Source: Ramlibacter sp. (GTDB lineage: Bacteria; Pseudomonadota; Gammaproteobacteria; Burkholderiales; Burkholderiaceae_C). From it: a stretch of DNA of 64,000 nucleotides. The stretch's first letter is position 1. Every line of letters begins with the position of its first letter. A program made the position numbers and the translations under genes. Below the pieces are notes generated by a model, which was not told where the DNA came from, made no database searches, and was given only the letters and a program-made list of their open reading frames with translations. Where the stretch lies: positions 1,364,001-1,428,000 of the forward strand of contig JAHBZM010000001.1 in NCBI GenBank assembly GCA_019635435.1. The letters run 5' to 3'. Shown here piece by piece: positions 17,974 to 26,974 of the stretch.

Positions 17974-18002
17974 AACCGGGGAGCTTGCTCCCCGGTTTTT
18001 TT
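17974..18002 (+). terminator. Strong Rho-independent terminator after the secreted protein gene
   Basis: An 11-bp stem (17974-17984 with 17987-17997; core CCGGGGAGC/GCTCCCCGG) is followed by seven Ts to 18002. A second hairpin, GGTAGAG/CTCTACC with loop TTCTG, lies just before it at 17944-17962. Together they should end or stabilise the abundant upstream transcript. The gspE start is only 19 bp further on. Confidence 0.9.
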
Positions 18003-18020
18003 ATTGGCAACATTGATTTG

Positions 18021-19721
18021 ATGGCAGTAACTCAATCCTTATCGCTGGGGTTGTGGCTTGTTCAGCGAGGCATCCTGGATTCCTTCGCCCTCGAGCGCGC
18101 AACGGCTGTGCTACAGCAATCTCCCCAGGAGAAGCTGGGTGGCATTTTGATTCGAATGGGATTGCTATCTGAGCAAACTCTGCTGGATGCCCAGAGCGAG
18201 TTGCTAGATGTCCCATTGCTACTGGAGTCGCAATTTTCCCAAAGCTTGGCGAGTGCTACTCAATGGATGCACGATCGGGGTGTCCCTCACGCGATGGCGC
18301 GTCGCTTGCAATTTTTCGCCTACCAAACAGACCCCGACAATGATCTTGCGGTGGTTACTCGCGAACCCTTCGATTCCGAGCTGCTGGAGTACCTGCAGAG
18401 CGGCCCGGCACGTGGAATGGAGCTTCATTTTCATCTGACTGCCACGAGAAATATTGAGCGCGCGCTTGAGTATGTCTACAGACCTGCCAATGCAGTGGGA
18501 GGTTCCGAAGACTTGCGCAAACTCGCAGAAGATGCACCCGTGGTCGAACTGGTGAATGGGTTGCTGGCACGAGCCACAGATGGTCGTGCGTCGGACATCC
18601 ATGTTGAACCTCAAGAAAACGGCTTCATTGTCAGGTACAGAATCGACGGGCGTTTGCAGGCCGTTGAACAATATCCTCGTGACAGGTTTGACGCAGTGGT
18701 CAGCAGAATCAAGCTCGTTTCAGGGCTCGATATTGCTGAGCGGAGACTGCCTCAGGATGGACGTTTTTCGAGTCGGATGGCAGGTGTCGAAACCGATGTT
18801 CGGGTGTCCGTGATCCCGGGAGTGCAGGGCGAGTCGCTTGTTCTACGCCTTCTTCCTAACACCCAATCAACGCGGTTCGATCTCGGCAATATAGGCATTG
18901 AAGCCGACCATCTGGCGATGTACAAAGGCTGGATGGCACAGCCCGATGGCATTGTTTTGGTCACCGGTCCGACAGGGAGTGGTAAAAGTACGACTTTGTA
19001 CGCCACATTGGTGGCGACAGATACTGCACATGAACGGGTGATGACAGTTGAGGACCCCGTTGAGTACAAAATCCCGGGCGTGACGCAGTTTCAAGTGCAC
19101 CCTGATATAGGATTCACATTTCCTGCCGCTTTGCGTTCCATACTTCGCCATGACCCCGATACCATTATGATTGGGGAAATACGCGACGTGGAAACCGCAA
19201 GAATTGCGGTCCAGGCCTCATTAACGGGCCATAGAGTCTTTTCCACTTTGCACACAAACGATACAGTCACTGCCTTTCTGCGCCTCGCGGATATGGGTGT
19301 GGAGTCATTTCTAGTGGGAGCTACCGTTCGCGGAGTTGTTGCACAACGGCTGCTCCGGCGATTGTGTACCGAGTGTTGCGTTCCACTGGACCGCGAACTG
19401 ATTCCGTTGGGTGTCGCTCAAGCACTGGAGCGTTTTGGTGTTGTCCGCGACGAATGGACATTTCGTCGGCCTGTTGGCTGCCCGCATTGCACCAATACGG
19501 GCTATCGCGGGCGGATCGCCGTTTACGAGTTGCTTCCGGCCAGCGAGAAACTGAGGGAAGCGATGAGTCGAGGCACTCCGACCATTGACGGCCTGATGGC
19601 TGTAGTTGGCGCAGACTTCAGGGATCTTCGCGGCGATGCCCTGTTGAAAGCCGTGAGAGGAGTCACCAGTCTGGAAGAGGTCTATGCCATGGCGGGACCG
19701 AGCCTGGCCACCGCTCATTGA
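18021..19721 (+). CDS. gspE: Type II secretion ATPase GspE
   Basis: The 566-aa AAA-type secretion ATPase has an N-terminal GspE/MshEN domain, Walker A GPTGSGKST at residues 316-324, an Asp box (TVEDPVEY), Walker B (DTIMIGEIRD), the His box (FSTLHTNDT) and a four-cysteine zinc module (C449/C452 and C487/C490). It powers pseudopilus assembly at GspL/GspF. The ATG at 18021 is chosen because the longer frame start at 17985 lies inside the terminator hairpin. It is separated from the other gsp genes by the secreted protein gene and is followed after 2 bp by the O-antigen exporter gene. Confidence 0.95.
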   Translation: MAVTQSLSLGLWLVQRGILDSFALERATAVLQQSPQEKLGGILIRMGLLSEQTLLDAQSELLDVPLLLESQFSQSLASATQWMHDRGVPHAMARRLQFFAYQTDPDNDLAVVTREPFDSELLEYLQSGPARGMELHFHLTATRNIERALEYVYRPANAVGGSEDLRKLAEDAPVVELVNGLLARATDGRASDIHVEPQENGFIVRYRIDGRLQAVEQYPRDRFDAVVSRIKLVSGLDIAERRLPQDGRFSSRMAGVETDVRVSVIPGVQGESLVLRLLPNTQSTRFDLGNIGIEADHLAMYKGWMAQPDGIVLVTGPTGSGKSTTLYATLVATDTAHERVMTVEDPVEYKIPGVTQFQVHPDIGFTFPAALRSILRHDPDTIMIGEIRDVETARIAVQASLTGHRVFSTLHTNDTVTAFLRLADMGVESFLVGATVRGVVAQRLLRRLCTECCVPLDRELIPLGVAQALERFGVVRDEWTFRRPVGCPHCTNTGYRGRIAVYELLPASEKLREAMSRGTPTIDGLMAVVGADFRDLRGDALLKAVRGVTSLEEVYAMAGPSLATAH

Positions 19722-19723
19722 GA

Positions 19724-20548
19724 ATGGCCATCACGGTGCTTCGTATCAAAGAACAGTGGTTTGGACAGCTGGCGGCACATCGGTCCCTGCTTTACCTGTT
19801 GACCCGGCAGGAACTCAAGTCGCGCTATCAAGGCTCCATTTTTGGCTTCACATGGGCGATTGTCACGCCACTCCTCATGCTGGGTGTGTATGCCCTTGTA
19901 TTCGGGCAGATATTCAATGCACGATGGCCGCTTGCGAGGTCTGCGAGCGGGGCCGAATTTGCCGCAACATTGTTTGCTGGCTTGATGGTGATCGGGTTCG
20001 TTTCTGACGTTCTTGCGCGATCGCCGCACATCATTGTGGGGCAGCAGAATTTCGTAAAGAAATTGGTCTTCCCCCTTCATCTTTTGCCCATTGTTGTCGT
20101 TCTGGCAAGCATGGTTCATCTGGGGATCGCCGGCGCCTTGCTTGGTATGTTTGTCCGAATTGCAATCGGTACGGTCCCCATCACCATCGTGATGTTTCCC
20201 GTTGTCATGCTGCCTGTAGTCATGTTCGCCATGGGCGGGGCGTGGTTTCTTGCATCGCTGGGGGTGTACTTCCGCGACAGCGCTCAGGTCGTGGGGGTTG
20301 TGCTTACGGCATTGATTTACCTGTCTCCGGTATTTTTCCCCGTCAGCGCCGTCCCGGCGCAATGGCAAACTCTATTTCAACTTAATCCGCTGAGCTTGCC
20401 CATCGAGCAAATGCGAGAAATCAGTCTCTATGGGTTGTGGCCGAACTGGTTTGCGCTAGGGCGATCGCTCGCTATATCCGCACTAGTCCTTTTGGCCGGA
20501 CTATGGTGGTTCAATAGGACGAGCGATGGATTCGCTGATGTGCTGTAG
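19724..20548 (+). CDS. wzm: O-antigen/polysaccharide ABC exporter permease (Wzm)
   Basis: A 274-aa ABC-2-type permease with six predicted membrane helices and the cytoplasmic N-terminal segment RSLLYLLTRQELKSRYQGS that is typical of Wzm/KpsM/TagG proteins. With Wzt it exports lipid-linked O-polysaccharide across the inner membrane. The ATG at 19724 begins two bases after the gspE stop; a TTG at 19718 would overlap that stop. The wzt gene follows after 2 bp. Confidence 0.92.
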   Translation: MAITVLRIKEQWFGQLAAHRSLLYLLTRQELKSRYQGSIFGFTWAIVTPLLMLGVYALVFGQIFNARWPLARSASGAEFAATLFAGLMVIGFVSDVLARSPHIIVGQQNFVKKLVFPLHLLPIVVVLASMVHLGIAGALLGMFVRIAIGTVPITIVMFPVVMLPVVMFAMGGAWFLASLGVYFRDSAQVVGVVLTALIYLSPVFFPVSAVPAQWQTLFQLNPLSLPIEQMREISLYGLWPNWFALGRSLAISALVLLAGLWWFNRTSDGFADVL

Positions 20549-20550
20549 TC

Positions 20551-21942
20551 ATGGATGATTGCCCGGGTGCTCAAGGCGGCGCCGATACTCACAAAATCTC
20601 GCCCATCCTCGTTGAGGACGTCGGGAAAAAATACACGCTCTTCAGTCATCCGGCAAAGAGACTGGCCCACTCGCTGACGGGAGGGAAATTCGGGCGCGGA
20701 AAGGAATTCTGGGCGCTCAAGGATGTATCGTTTGAAGTCAAAAGCGGCTCAACGCTTGGCATCATCGGAGCAAACGGATCGGGAAAGTCGACGTTGCTTC
20801 AACTCATTGCAGGGACGTTGAAACCGACGGTCGGCCGAACAAAAGTAAAGGGCCGGGTTGCGGCCTTGCTTGAGTTGGGTGCGGGATTCAATCCCGAATT
20901 CACTGGGCGGGAGAATGTTCAACTCAGTTGCGCCTTGCACGGGCTGACGCCCGACCAGGTCGCAAAGCGTCTTCCATCAATCGAGAAGTTTGCGGAGATA
21001 GGTTTTTTTCTTGAACAACCGGTCAAACAATATTCGAGCGGAATGTTTGTGCGGCTTGCTTTTGCAGTGATCGCTCACGTTGACGCTGAGATTCTCATTG
21101 TCGACGAAGCGCTTGCGGTTGGTGATGCTTACTTTCAGCAGAAATGCATGCGATTTCTGCATGACTTCATGGAACGCGGCACTGTGCTGTTTGTTTCTCA
21201 CGATATGGCGAGTGTCAAGTCGCTCTGTACCGACGTCATCTGGCTGCAGCAAGGTCAAATTGTTGAGATGGGGTCACCGAAGACGGTCGGCGATGCCTAT
21301 CTGAGGAGCCAATACGCCCGTACGCAACGTGTGGACGCTACTCCGGTTCCACCGACTGCAGAGACGAAAACCCCTCCTCAGGAATTAGTCGCTCCCATCC
21401 CCGTTGTTGCCGATACGCGAAGGGAGGTGATCCAACAGGAAGGCCTCCAGAACCGTATTCAGATATTCCATTTCAGTACAAGGGATCCGGGCTTTGGCGC
21501 GGGCCAGGCCCAGATCACTTCGGTGGAAATGCTTGACGCGCAAGAGCGCGCCCTCGTATCAATTGAGGGTGGAGAGATGGTTTGCCTACGCATACGGGCC
21601 AAGGCGCTTGCCACGATTGAAAATCCAATCTTCGGCTTTTTCTTGCGGAACCGGCTTGGCTTGAATGTATTTGGTGACAACACATATCTTGTTTATCACA
21701 GATGCTCTCGGGTGTGCAAGGCTGATAGCGTGCTTGAGGCAAGGTTTGGCTTTGTGATGCCTTTTTTGCCGAGAGGAGACTATTCTGTCTGCGTGGCACT
21801 GGCTACTGGCAGCAACGAGAATCACGTTCAGCAACATTGGATCAATGAGGCTTTAATGCTCAAGTCCATGGCAAATGATGTGCATGCCGACGTGTTGGGG
21901 ATACCGATGCACGAAATATCAATCGAGGTCGCAGGTGAGTGA
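20551..21942 (+). CDS. wzt: O-antigen/polysaccharide ABC exporter ATPase with carbohydrate-binding C-terminus (Wzt)
   Basis: A 463-aa protein. The nucleotide-binding domain has Walker A GANGSGKST (residues 73-81), the signature YSSGM, Walker B ILIVDE and the H-loop SHD. After a Pro/Thr-rich linker (about residues 265-300) comes a beta-rich Wzt C-terminal domain that in the O9a-type systems binds the modified non-reducing end of the glycan. This suggests that chains are capped before export. The 3' end overlaps the methyltransferase start by eight bases. Confidence 0.93.
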   Translation: MDDCPGAQGGADTHKISPILVEDVGKKYTLFSHPAKRLAHSLTGGKFGRGKEFWALKDVSFEVKSGSTLGIIGANGSGKSTLLQLIAGTLKPTVGRTKVKGRVAALLELGAGFNPEFTGRENVQLSCALHGLTPDQVAKRLPSIEKFAEIGFFLEQPVKQYSSGMFVRLAFAVIAHVDAEILIVDEALAVGDAYFQQKCMRFLHDFMERGTVLFVSHDMASVKSLCTDVIWLQQGQIVEMGSPKTVGDAYLRSQYARTQRVDATPVPPTAETKTPPQELVAPIPVVADTRREVIQQEGLQNRIQIFHFSTRDPGFGAGQAQITSVEMLDAQERALVSIEGGEMVCLRIRAKALATIENPIFGFFLRNRLGLNVFGDNTYLVYHRCSRVCKADSVLEARFGFVMPFLPRGDYSVCVALATGSNENHVQQHWINEALMLKSMANDVHADVLGIPMHEISIEVAGE

Positions 21943-23407
21943 CGATCAAACTCCTCAGAGTCGACGACTCGAAACTCATTTGTACCAGAGAGAAATCCAG
22001 TTAGAGGCGGAAGCCGAAGACTCCCTGACGAAACTGGTTCAGAAGGTCAGCGCAGGTGCCGAGGTCCTGGATGTGGGGACGGGCTCGGGAGCGCTTGGAC
22101 AGCACTTATCGAAAGCGCTGAATTGCACGGTCGACGGGCTCACCTACAACGAGGATGAACAACGTACCGCCGGGCCATACTATAGAAGCATCCTGCTGGT
22201 TGACTTGGAGCAGGAGCCCCTACCCGAGACGATACGGCAGCGGCGTTACGACTTCGTGGTGTGCGCGGATGTACTGGAGCATTTGCGAAATGCTCCGGCA
22301 GTGTTGTCAGAGTTGAGGAGTCTTCTCAAACCTGGAGGAATCATTCTCCTGTCGATTCCTAACGTGACCCATATCGGGGTTCTCCTCGGCTTGTTGGCCG
22401 GCCGCTTTGGGCGAACTCACGAAGGTCTGCTCGATGAGACCCATGTTCATTTCTATGACCGGGAATCGCTCCGACAGTTGTGCGTGACATCTGGATTGAC
22501 CATCGTCCAAACCGATGCGGTACGACGCAACCTTATTGATACGGAGTTTGCTCGGCTGGACTACCAGTCCGTTCCTGTCGGGGTTCGCCAGTACTTGCTT
22601 GGTCTGCCTGATGCTGAGGTCTATCAATTCGTCTGGAGCCTCCGGCCTTCAAGCCCCGACGAATCATCCGCAGCTGTTGCAGCGCCAGCTCCTTCTTTGT
22701 CGCCTGCGAAGATAGAGCCCCAATTCTCGATTCAGCTCTACCTTGATGAGGGAGACGGGTTCAAGGAAAAAGAGAGTTTGTTCGCGTTCGGGTTCCAGCG
22801 ACCTGAGTTGCAGGACATAAGACTGAAACTTCAGTCAAAAGCGAATGTTCAACGTATTCGACTGGATTTTGGGGACAGGCCGGGATCCTTTGAATTTGCA
22901 GGCGTTCAGGCATTCGATGCTCGTGGCCAAGAGATCTGGGGCTGGCAGGGTGACTGGTTTCCAGGGCTGTCGCTCAATGATTGCTTCCTCACCGGGCAGG
23001 AAGGGCGGCATGGCGGCCGGATTGTTCGGTGTACCGGCAATGACCCGTGGGTGTGTTTCCAAGTAGATCCGCAAGTGTGGGCCCAGGCGGAGGATATTGT
23101 GGTTCGGCTTTCGTCACCAACGGCGATGGCTGACGCGCTCTTCATGCGCGTTGACTCGATGCTTGCCCAGCTCGAACAATCACACAACGACCTGAGTTCC
23201 AGACTGGATGCCAGGATGGAGGTGCTCAACGGACATGTCGATAGCTTGCAACAGCAGTTGCGGGACGCCACTGAAAGTAATCGGCGACTGCAAGGGGAAC
23301 TGACTTTGGTCAGGGCGCAATTTTCCGAGGTGATGAATTCCAGCAGCTGGCGATGGACGGCGGGGCTACGAGCAATGGCCCGTTGGCTGGGCAAACTTCG
23401 CGCATGA
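21935..23407 (+). CDS. SAM methyltransferase with middle domain and C-terminal coiled coil (WbdD-like layout)
   Basis: The 490-aa protein starts at GTG 21935, with GAGG at 21925-21928. The N-terminal part is a class I methyltransferase: motif I EVLDVGTGSG, then VCADVLEHL and LLKPGGIILLSIPNV. A Pro/Ala linker near residue 250 leads to a beta-rich domain, then a coiled coil (residues of about 400-470) and a basic Trp/Arg-rich end (SSSWRWTAGLRAMARWLGKL). In E. coli O9a, WbdD joins a chain-capping methyltransferase to a coiled-coil ruler and feeds Wzt. The gene overlap with wzt fits that role, but no kinase domain is visible. Capping of O-antigen is inferred. Confidence 0.8.
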   Translation: MSDDQTPQSRRLETHLYQREIQLEAEAEDSLTKLVQKVSAGAEVLDVGTGSGALGQHLSKALNCTVDGLTYNEDEQRTAGPYYRSILLVDLEQEPLPETIRQRRYDFVVCADVLEHLRNAPAVLSELRSLLKPGGIILLSIPNVTHIGVLLGLLAGRFGRTHEGLLDETHVHFYDRESLRQLCVTSGLTIVQTDAVRRNLIDTEFARLDYQSVPVGVRQYLLGLPDAEVYQFVWSLRPSSPDESSAAVAAPAPSLSPAKIEPQFSIQLYLDEGDGFKEKESLFAFGFQRPELQDIRLKLQSKANVQRIRLDFGDRPGSFEFAGVQAFDARGQEIWGWQGDWFPGLSLNDCFLTGQEGRHGGRIVRCTGNDPWVCFQVDPQVWAQAEDIVVRLSSPTAMADALFMRVDSMLAQLEQSHNDLSSRLDARMEVLNGHVDSLQQQLRDATESNRRLQGELTLVRAQFSEVMNSSSWRWTAGLRAMARWLGKLRA

Positions 23408-25083
23408 GTCCCCTAGGAAAGGCAAATGAGCCGTTTGGGACGGCGCCGCTCCAAGACGTGCGCTGGGCAGTCGACAATATTGTTGTCAATGATCACTCAC
23501 TCATTTGTCATGGATGGGCGTTTGTCCAGGAGGGGCAAATTTTTTCGGCAGATCTGCTTCTTGTCGGAGTTGATGGGCAAGAAGAGAAAGTCGGCCTGAA
23601 GTATGGCCTTGCCAGGCCTGATGTGGCCGCACAACGCATGGGCGCCCCAGTGTCATGCGGATTTTTCTTTCACGGGGGTATCAGGTCGGACCAACTCACG
23701 GGTGTGAGGTTGGTTCTCCGAGGAGGCGATCAAGGGGCACCCTTGGTGCAGTGTTGGGCCTGGTCGCGGGATTTGCCTTTTACCCAGAACACCGGGCGCG
23801 CGCCTGCTGCCACATCAGCGTTATTGCTCCTGGGCCAGCAGGCTGGCAGGGCTTTCCGGTTGATCATGAGAGGGCAATGGAAATCATTCTGGTCTGCCGT
23901 ACAGAGGCGACTGCACCCCATGAAGGCGCCCAAGGCCAACCCAAGCGAGATCGAGGTGCTTGTAGAAAGCTTGCAACCGGACACATGGCTCATCATTGAC
24001 CATAGCCTGGGGGGGGGCGCGAACCACTATCGGAACGAACAAATTAACCAGTGCCTCGCCCAAGGACACGAAGCGATTCTGTGGACGTTTGCTCCCGCCA
24101 TACTTCAGTTTCAGGTGATCCTGCATCGGAGGACCGCAGAGGAGCCTTGCGCATATCGTGTTCCATGGCTTGCGCTTGAAGCAGTGCTGCGCAGTGAACG
24201 GGTGAATACGATCATGCTGAATAACTGCGTGTCCTTTCCACAACCCGAAAGAGTCCCTTTGGCATTGCTGGGTGCGTTGAGTCGAAGGCCCCTTCGCCTG
24301 ATCATGTGCCTGCATGACTTCCACTGGGTCTGTCCTTCGCATTTCCTGCTCGATAATGAACGCCGTTTCTGCGGGGTTCCTGATTTGTCCCGCTGCCGGC
24401 AGTGCTTGCCGGCGATTCAAGATCAACTTGCGAGTCTCTATCTCGCCAAGGACATTGATCGCTGGCGGTCATTGTGGGCATCGTTGCTCAATCAGGCCAC
24501 CGAAGTTCGCTGCTTTTCAAATAGCGCCAGAGCCCTTCTCAATCGAGCTTATCCGGCGCTGCCGGAGGGAACGGTGACCGTGGTGCCTCATCGGGTGCAT
24601 GCGTTGCCTGGCGGATTTGACTATCCTTCAGATGCCTCTGGCGCATTTTGCGTCGCGGTGGTTGGTGCGATCAGCGCAGCAAAAGGAAGCCATGTCGTCA
24701 AGGCACTGTCGGCTCACGCTGCAAGGACATCGCGTTCATTGCGACTTGTGGTGGTGGGAGAACTGCACGAAAGTGGCCTGGAGGGGAATATTGTTCAAAC
24801 CGGACCCTACAAGCCAGAACAGCTGGCGGGATTGCTTCGTACTCACGGAGTGCATCTGGCCCTGATGCCCTCGGTCGTTGCCGAGACCTTTTCCTACGTC
24901 ACGCATGAGTTGATGCAGCTCGGAGTGCCTGTTATGTGCTTTTCACTCGGAGCGCAGGCAGAGGCGGTCGCCCGGTACACGCGGGGTAAAGTGGTTCCTC
25001 TCGACTCTTCGACACCAGAACTCCTGGCCGCCCTGTACGCCTTCAAGACCGATCTGGACAGTCGGTTTGAATTTCGCATTTGA
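23404..25083 (+). CDS. Glycosyltransferase, GT-B/GT4-like, with N-terminal accessory domain
   Basis: The ATG at 23404 overlaps the previous stop (ATGA). In the 559-aa product, residues 1-150 resemble a small beta-rich accessory domain. The rest is a GT-B glycosyltransferase with a glycine-rich loop (DHSLGGGANHYRNEQI), a central LHDFHWVCPSHFLL segment and a C-terminal nucleotide-sugar part (VVGAISAAKGSHVVKAL, ending with VVAETFSYVTHELMQLGVPV). It probably adds a sugar during O-antigen synthesis. Donor and acceptor cannot be read from sequence. Confidence 0.8.
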   Translation: MSPLGKANEPFGTAPLQDVRWAVDNIVVNDHSLICHGWAFVQEGQIFSADLLLVGVDGQEEKVGLKYGLARPDVAAQRMGAPVSCGFFFHGGIRSDQLTGVRLVLRGGDQGAPLVQCWAWSRDLPFTQNTGRAPAATSALLLLGQQAGRAFRLIMRGQWKSFWSAVQRRLHPMKAPKANPSEIEVLVESLQPDTWLIIDHSLGGGANHYRNEQINQCLAQGHEAILWTFAPAILQFQVILHRRTAEEPCAYRVPWLALEAVLRSERVNTIMLNNCVSFPQPERVPLALLGALSRRPLRLIMCLHDFHWVCPSHFLLDNERRFCGVPDLSRCRQCLPAIQDQLASLYLAKDIDRWRSLWASLLNQATEVRCFSNSARALLNRAYPALPEGTVTVVPHRVHALPGGFDYPSDASGAFCVAVVGAISAAKGSHVVKALSAHAARTSRSLRLVVVGELHESGLEGNIVQTGPYKPEQLAGLLRTHGVHLALMPSVVAETFSYVTHELMQLGVPVMCFSLGAQAEAVARYTRGKVVPLDSSTPELLAALYAFKTDLDSRFEFRI

Positions 25084-25092
25084 CCAACTGAT

Positions 25093-26355
25093 ATGAAAAA
25101 ACTTCACATATTTACCAGCGCTGCGTGCAACTACGTTCCCAAGGTGCGGATGTTGTTTACCTCATTGAGGAAACATCATCCGGAAGCCGTCTTGCACCTT
25201 TTGCTCAGCGATGGAAAGACTGATTTGCTTGACCTGAACAAGGAACCGTTCGACGCGGTCACTTCAGTCGAAGAACTGGGAATTCAGTATTTGCCGGGAT
25301 GGGCGTTTTGCCACACCATTGTCGAACTGTCTACGGCTATCAAGCCATTTTTTCTGCGTCAGCTCCTGGATCGCGAAGACTGTGGTCAGGTTTTGTACCT
25401 GGACCCCGATACGGTTGTGTTCTCGAGACTGGATGACATTCTGGGTGCGTTGAGCGAGGTCAATCTTGTCCTGACCCCGCATCAGACAAACCCGGAACTG
25501 ACCTTGGAGGCGGTGCTGGACAACGAGATATCCAGTTTGAAGCATGGTGTCTACAACCTCGGGTTCATCGGGGTTTCCAATACGGACGAGGCGCGGCGAT
25601 TTGCTTCATGGTGGGCCAGCAGGGTGTACTATTTTTGCCGTAGCGAAATCCATAACGGATTGTTCACAGACCAGAGATGGATCGATCTGGTTCCCGCATT
25701 CTTTGACGGGGTCGCCATCATGCGCAGTGGCCGGCACAACGTGGCCACCTGGAACATCACGACGCGCGAATTCCGTCAGAATGAAGATGGAGCATTTACG
25801 GTGGATGGTGAGCCTTTAGGCTTCTACCATTTCACCGGCTTTGACAGTGGCGCGCACCGGATCATGGCGATCAAGAACGCAGCCGATAACCCGGCCATCC
25901 ACAATCTCGTGAATTGGTACGAGGAGAGCACGGCGGATTTGTCTGACGACCCATTGTCGCGAGTGCCCTGGAAGTATGCGCGGTACTCAGATGGCACACC
26001 CATCGATAGGATCCACAGGTTCCTGTACCGGCAGAGGGTTGACTTGCAGAAGACATTTCCGGATCCGTTTGATGCAAGCGGCTCTCACAGCCTCAAGGGC
26101 TGGATGACCGGGCAGGCCCCAAAGGAATACCCCGCACTGTTTTCAGCGCAAACCCGCGATTCAGCCATGCTTGACCTCTCACGCAACGTGGGTCTTGTTT
26201 TTGACCCGTCCGGAGAGGCCCGCCAAGGGCGGACATTGCGGTCCGTGCTCGGCAGCAGTCTTCGCCATCCTTCGTCTGGAATTCGGTTGATCCGGCGAGG
26301 ATACCAAATACTTCGGACAGAAGGATGGGCGGGCATCTCGCGGCGACTGAGTTAA
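25093..26355 (+). CDS. Glycosyltransferase, GT-A/GT8-like
   Basis: A 420-aa protein. An N-terminal nucleotide-diphospho-sugar transferase fold is indicated by KKLHIFTSAACNYVPKVRML and a metal-binding DPD at residues 104-106 in VLYLDPDTVVF. The downstream HGVYNLGFIGV and the DQRWIDLVP segment resemble GT8-type retaining enzymes. It starts nine bases after the previous gene in the O-antigen operon. The sugar specificity is unknown. Confidence 0.78.
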   Translation: MKKLHIFTSAACNYVPKVRMLFTSLRKHHPEAVLHLLLSDGKTDLLDLNKEPFDAVTSVEELGIQYLPGWAFCHTIVELSTAIKPFFLRQLLDREDCGQVLYLDPDTVVFSRLDDILGALSEVNLVLTPHQTNPELTLEAVLDNEISSLKHGVYNLGFIGVSNTDEARRFASWWASRVYYFCRSEIHNGLFTDQRWIDLVPAFFDGVAIMRSGRHNVATWNITTREFRQNEDGAFTVDGEPLGFYHFTGFDSGAHRIMAIKNAADNPAIHNLVNWYEESTADLSDDPLSRVPWKYARYSDGTPIDRIHRFLYRQRVDLQKTFPDPFDASGSHSLKGWMTGQAPKEYPALFSAQTRDSAMLDLSRNVGLVFDPSGEARQGRTLRSVLGSSLRHPSSGIRLIRRGYQILRTEGWAGISRRLS

Positions 26356-26367
26356 CTGGAGAATTAG

Positions 26368-26973
26368 ATGCATTTGAGTTCGCTGATCAACATGGAGAAA
26401 TTCCGTGATCGATACTTGGAGTCTTTGGTAACCACGCCAATAAAAATCCTCGATCTTGGGAGCACGGAGATGGGGGCTTGCTATCGCCCAATTTTTGACA
26501 GGGCCCCGTGGCAATATACCGGGATGGATCTCGCTCCGGGGCCCAACGTGGATCTGGTGCTGAAGCGCCCCTACGACTGGCAGGAGGTCGCGAGCAATAG
26601 CGTGGATGTATTGATTTCCGGGCAAGTACTGGAGCACGTCGAGTACTTCTGGATCACGGCATTGGAAATCTCCCGGGTGCTGCGACCGGGGGGACTCGCT
26701 TGCCTTATTGCCCCTTCATCAGGGCCGGAGCACCGCTACCCAGTTGACTGCTGGCGGTTTTATCCCGATGGGATGCGGGCAATCGCCCAGTTTGCCCGAT
26801 TGGAATGCCTGAATGTCTATACCAATTGGGATAACAATGGCGATCCTGGCAGTGACTTATGGCATGACTCCGTAGTGGTTCTGCGCAAGCCGAAAAGAGC
26901 GTGGTTCAAATCCTTGCCCCTTCAATGGATGCAGGAACTGCAAAGAAAGGTCATGACCTGGCGCTTGCCTTGA
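26368..26973 (+). CDS. Class I SAM-dependent methyltransferase
   Basis: A 201-aa single-domain protein with a glycine-poor motif I (KILDLGSTEMG), acidic motif II (YTGMDLAPGPNVD) and a post-I pair ISGQVLEHVEYFW with LRPGGLACLIAPS. It resembles methyltransferases of polysaccharide loci. It ends the plus-strand operon and stops two bases before the convergent rfbC stop. It could methylate an O-antigen sugar. Confidence 0.82.
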   Translation: MHLSSLINMEKFRDRYLESLVTTPIKILDLGSTEMGACYRPIFDRAPWQYTGMDLAPGPNVDLVLKRPYDWQEVASNSVDVLISGQVLEHVEYFWITALEISRVLRPGGLACLIAPSSGPEHRYPVDCWRFYPDGMRAIAQFARLECLNVYTNWDNNGDPGSDLWHDSVVVLRKPKRAWFKSLPLQWMQELQRKVMTWRLP

Positions 26974-26974
26974 G

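Noticed and set aside
17985..18020. Upstream TTG start for gspE
   Set aside because: It lies in the terminator stem-loop; the ATG at 18021 gives the family N-terminus.
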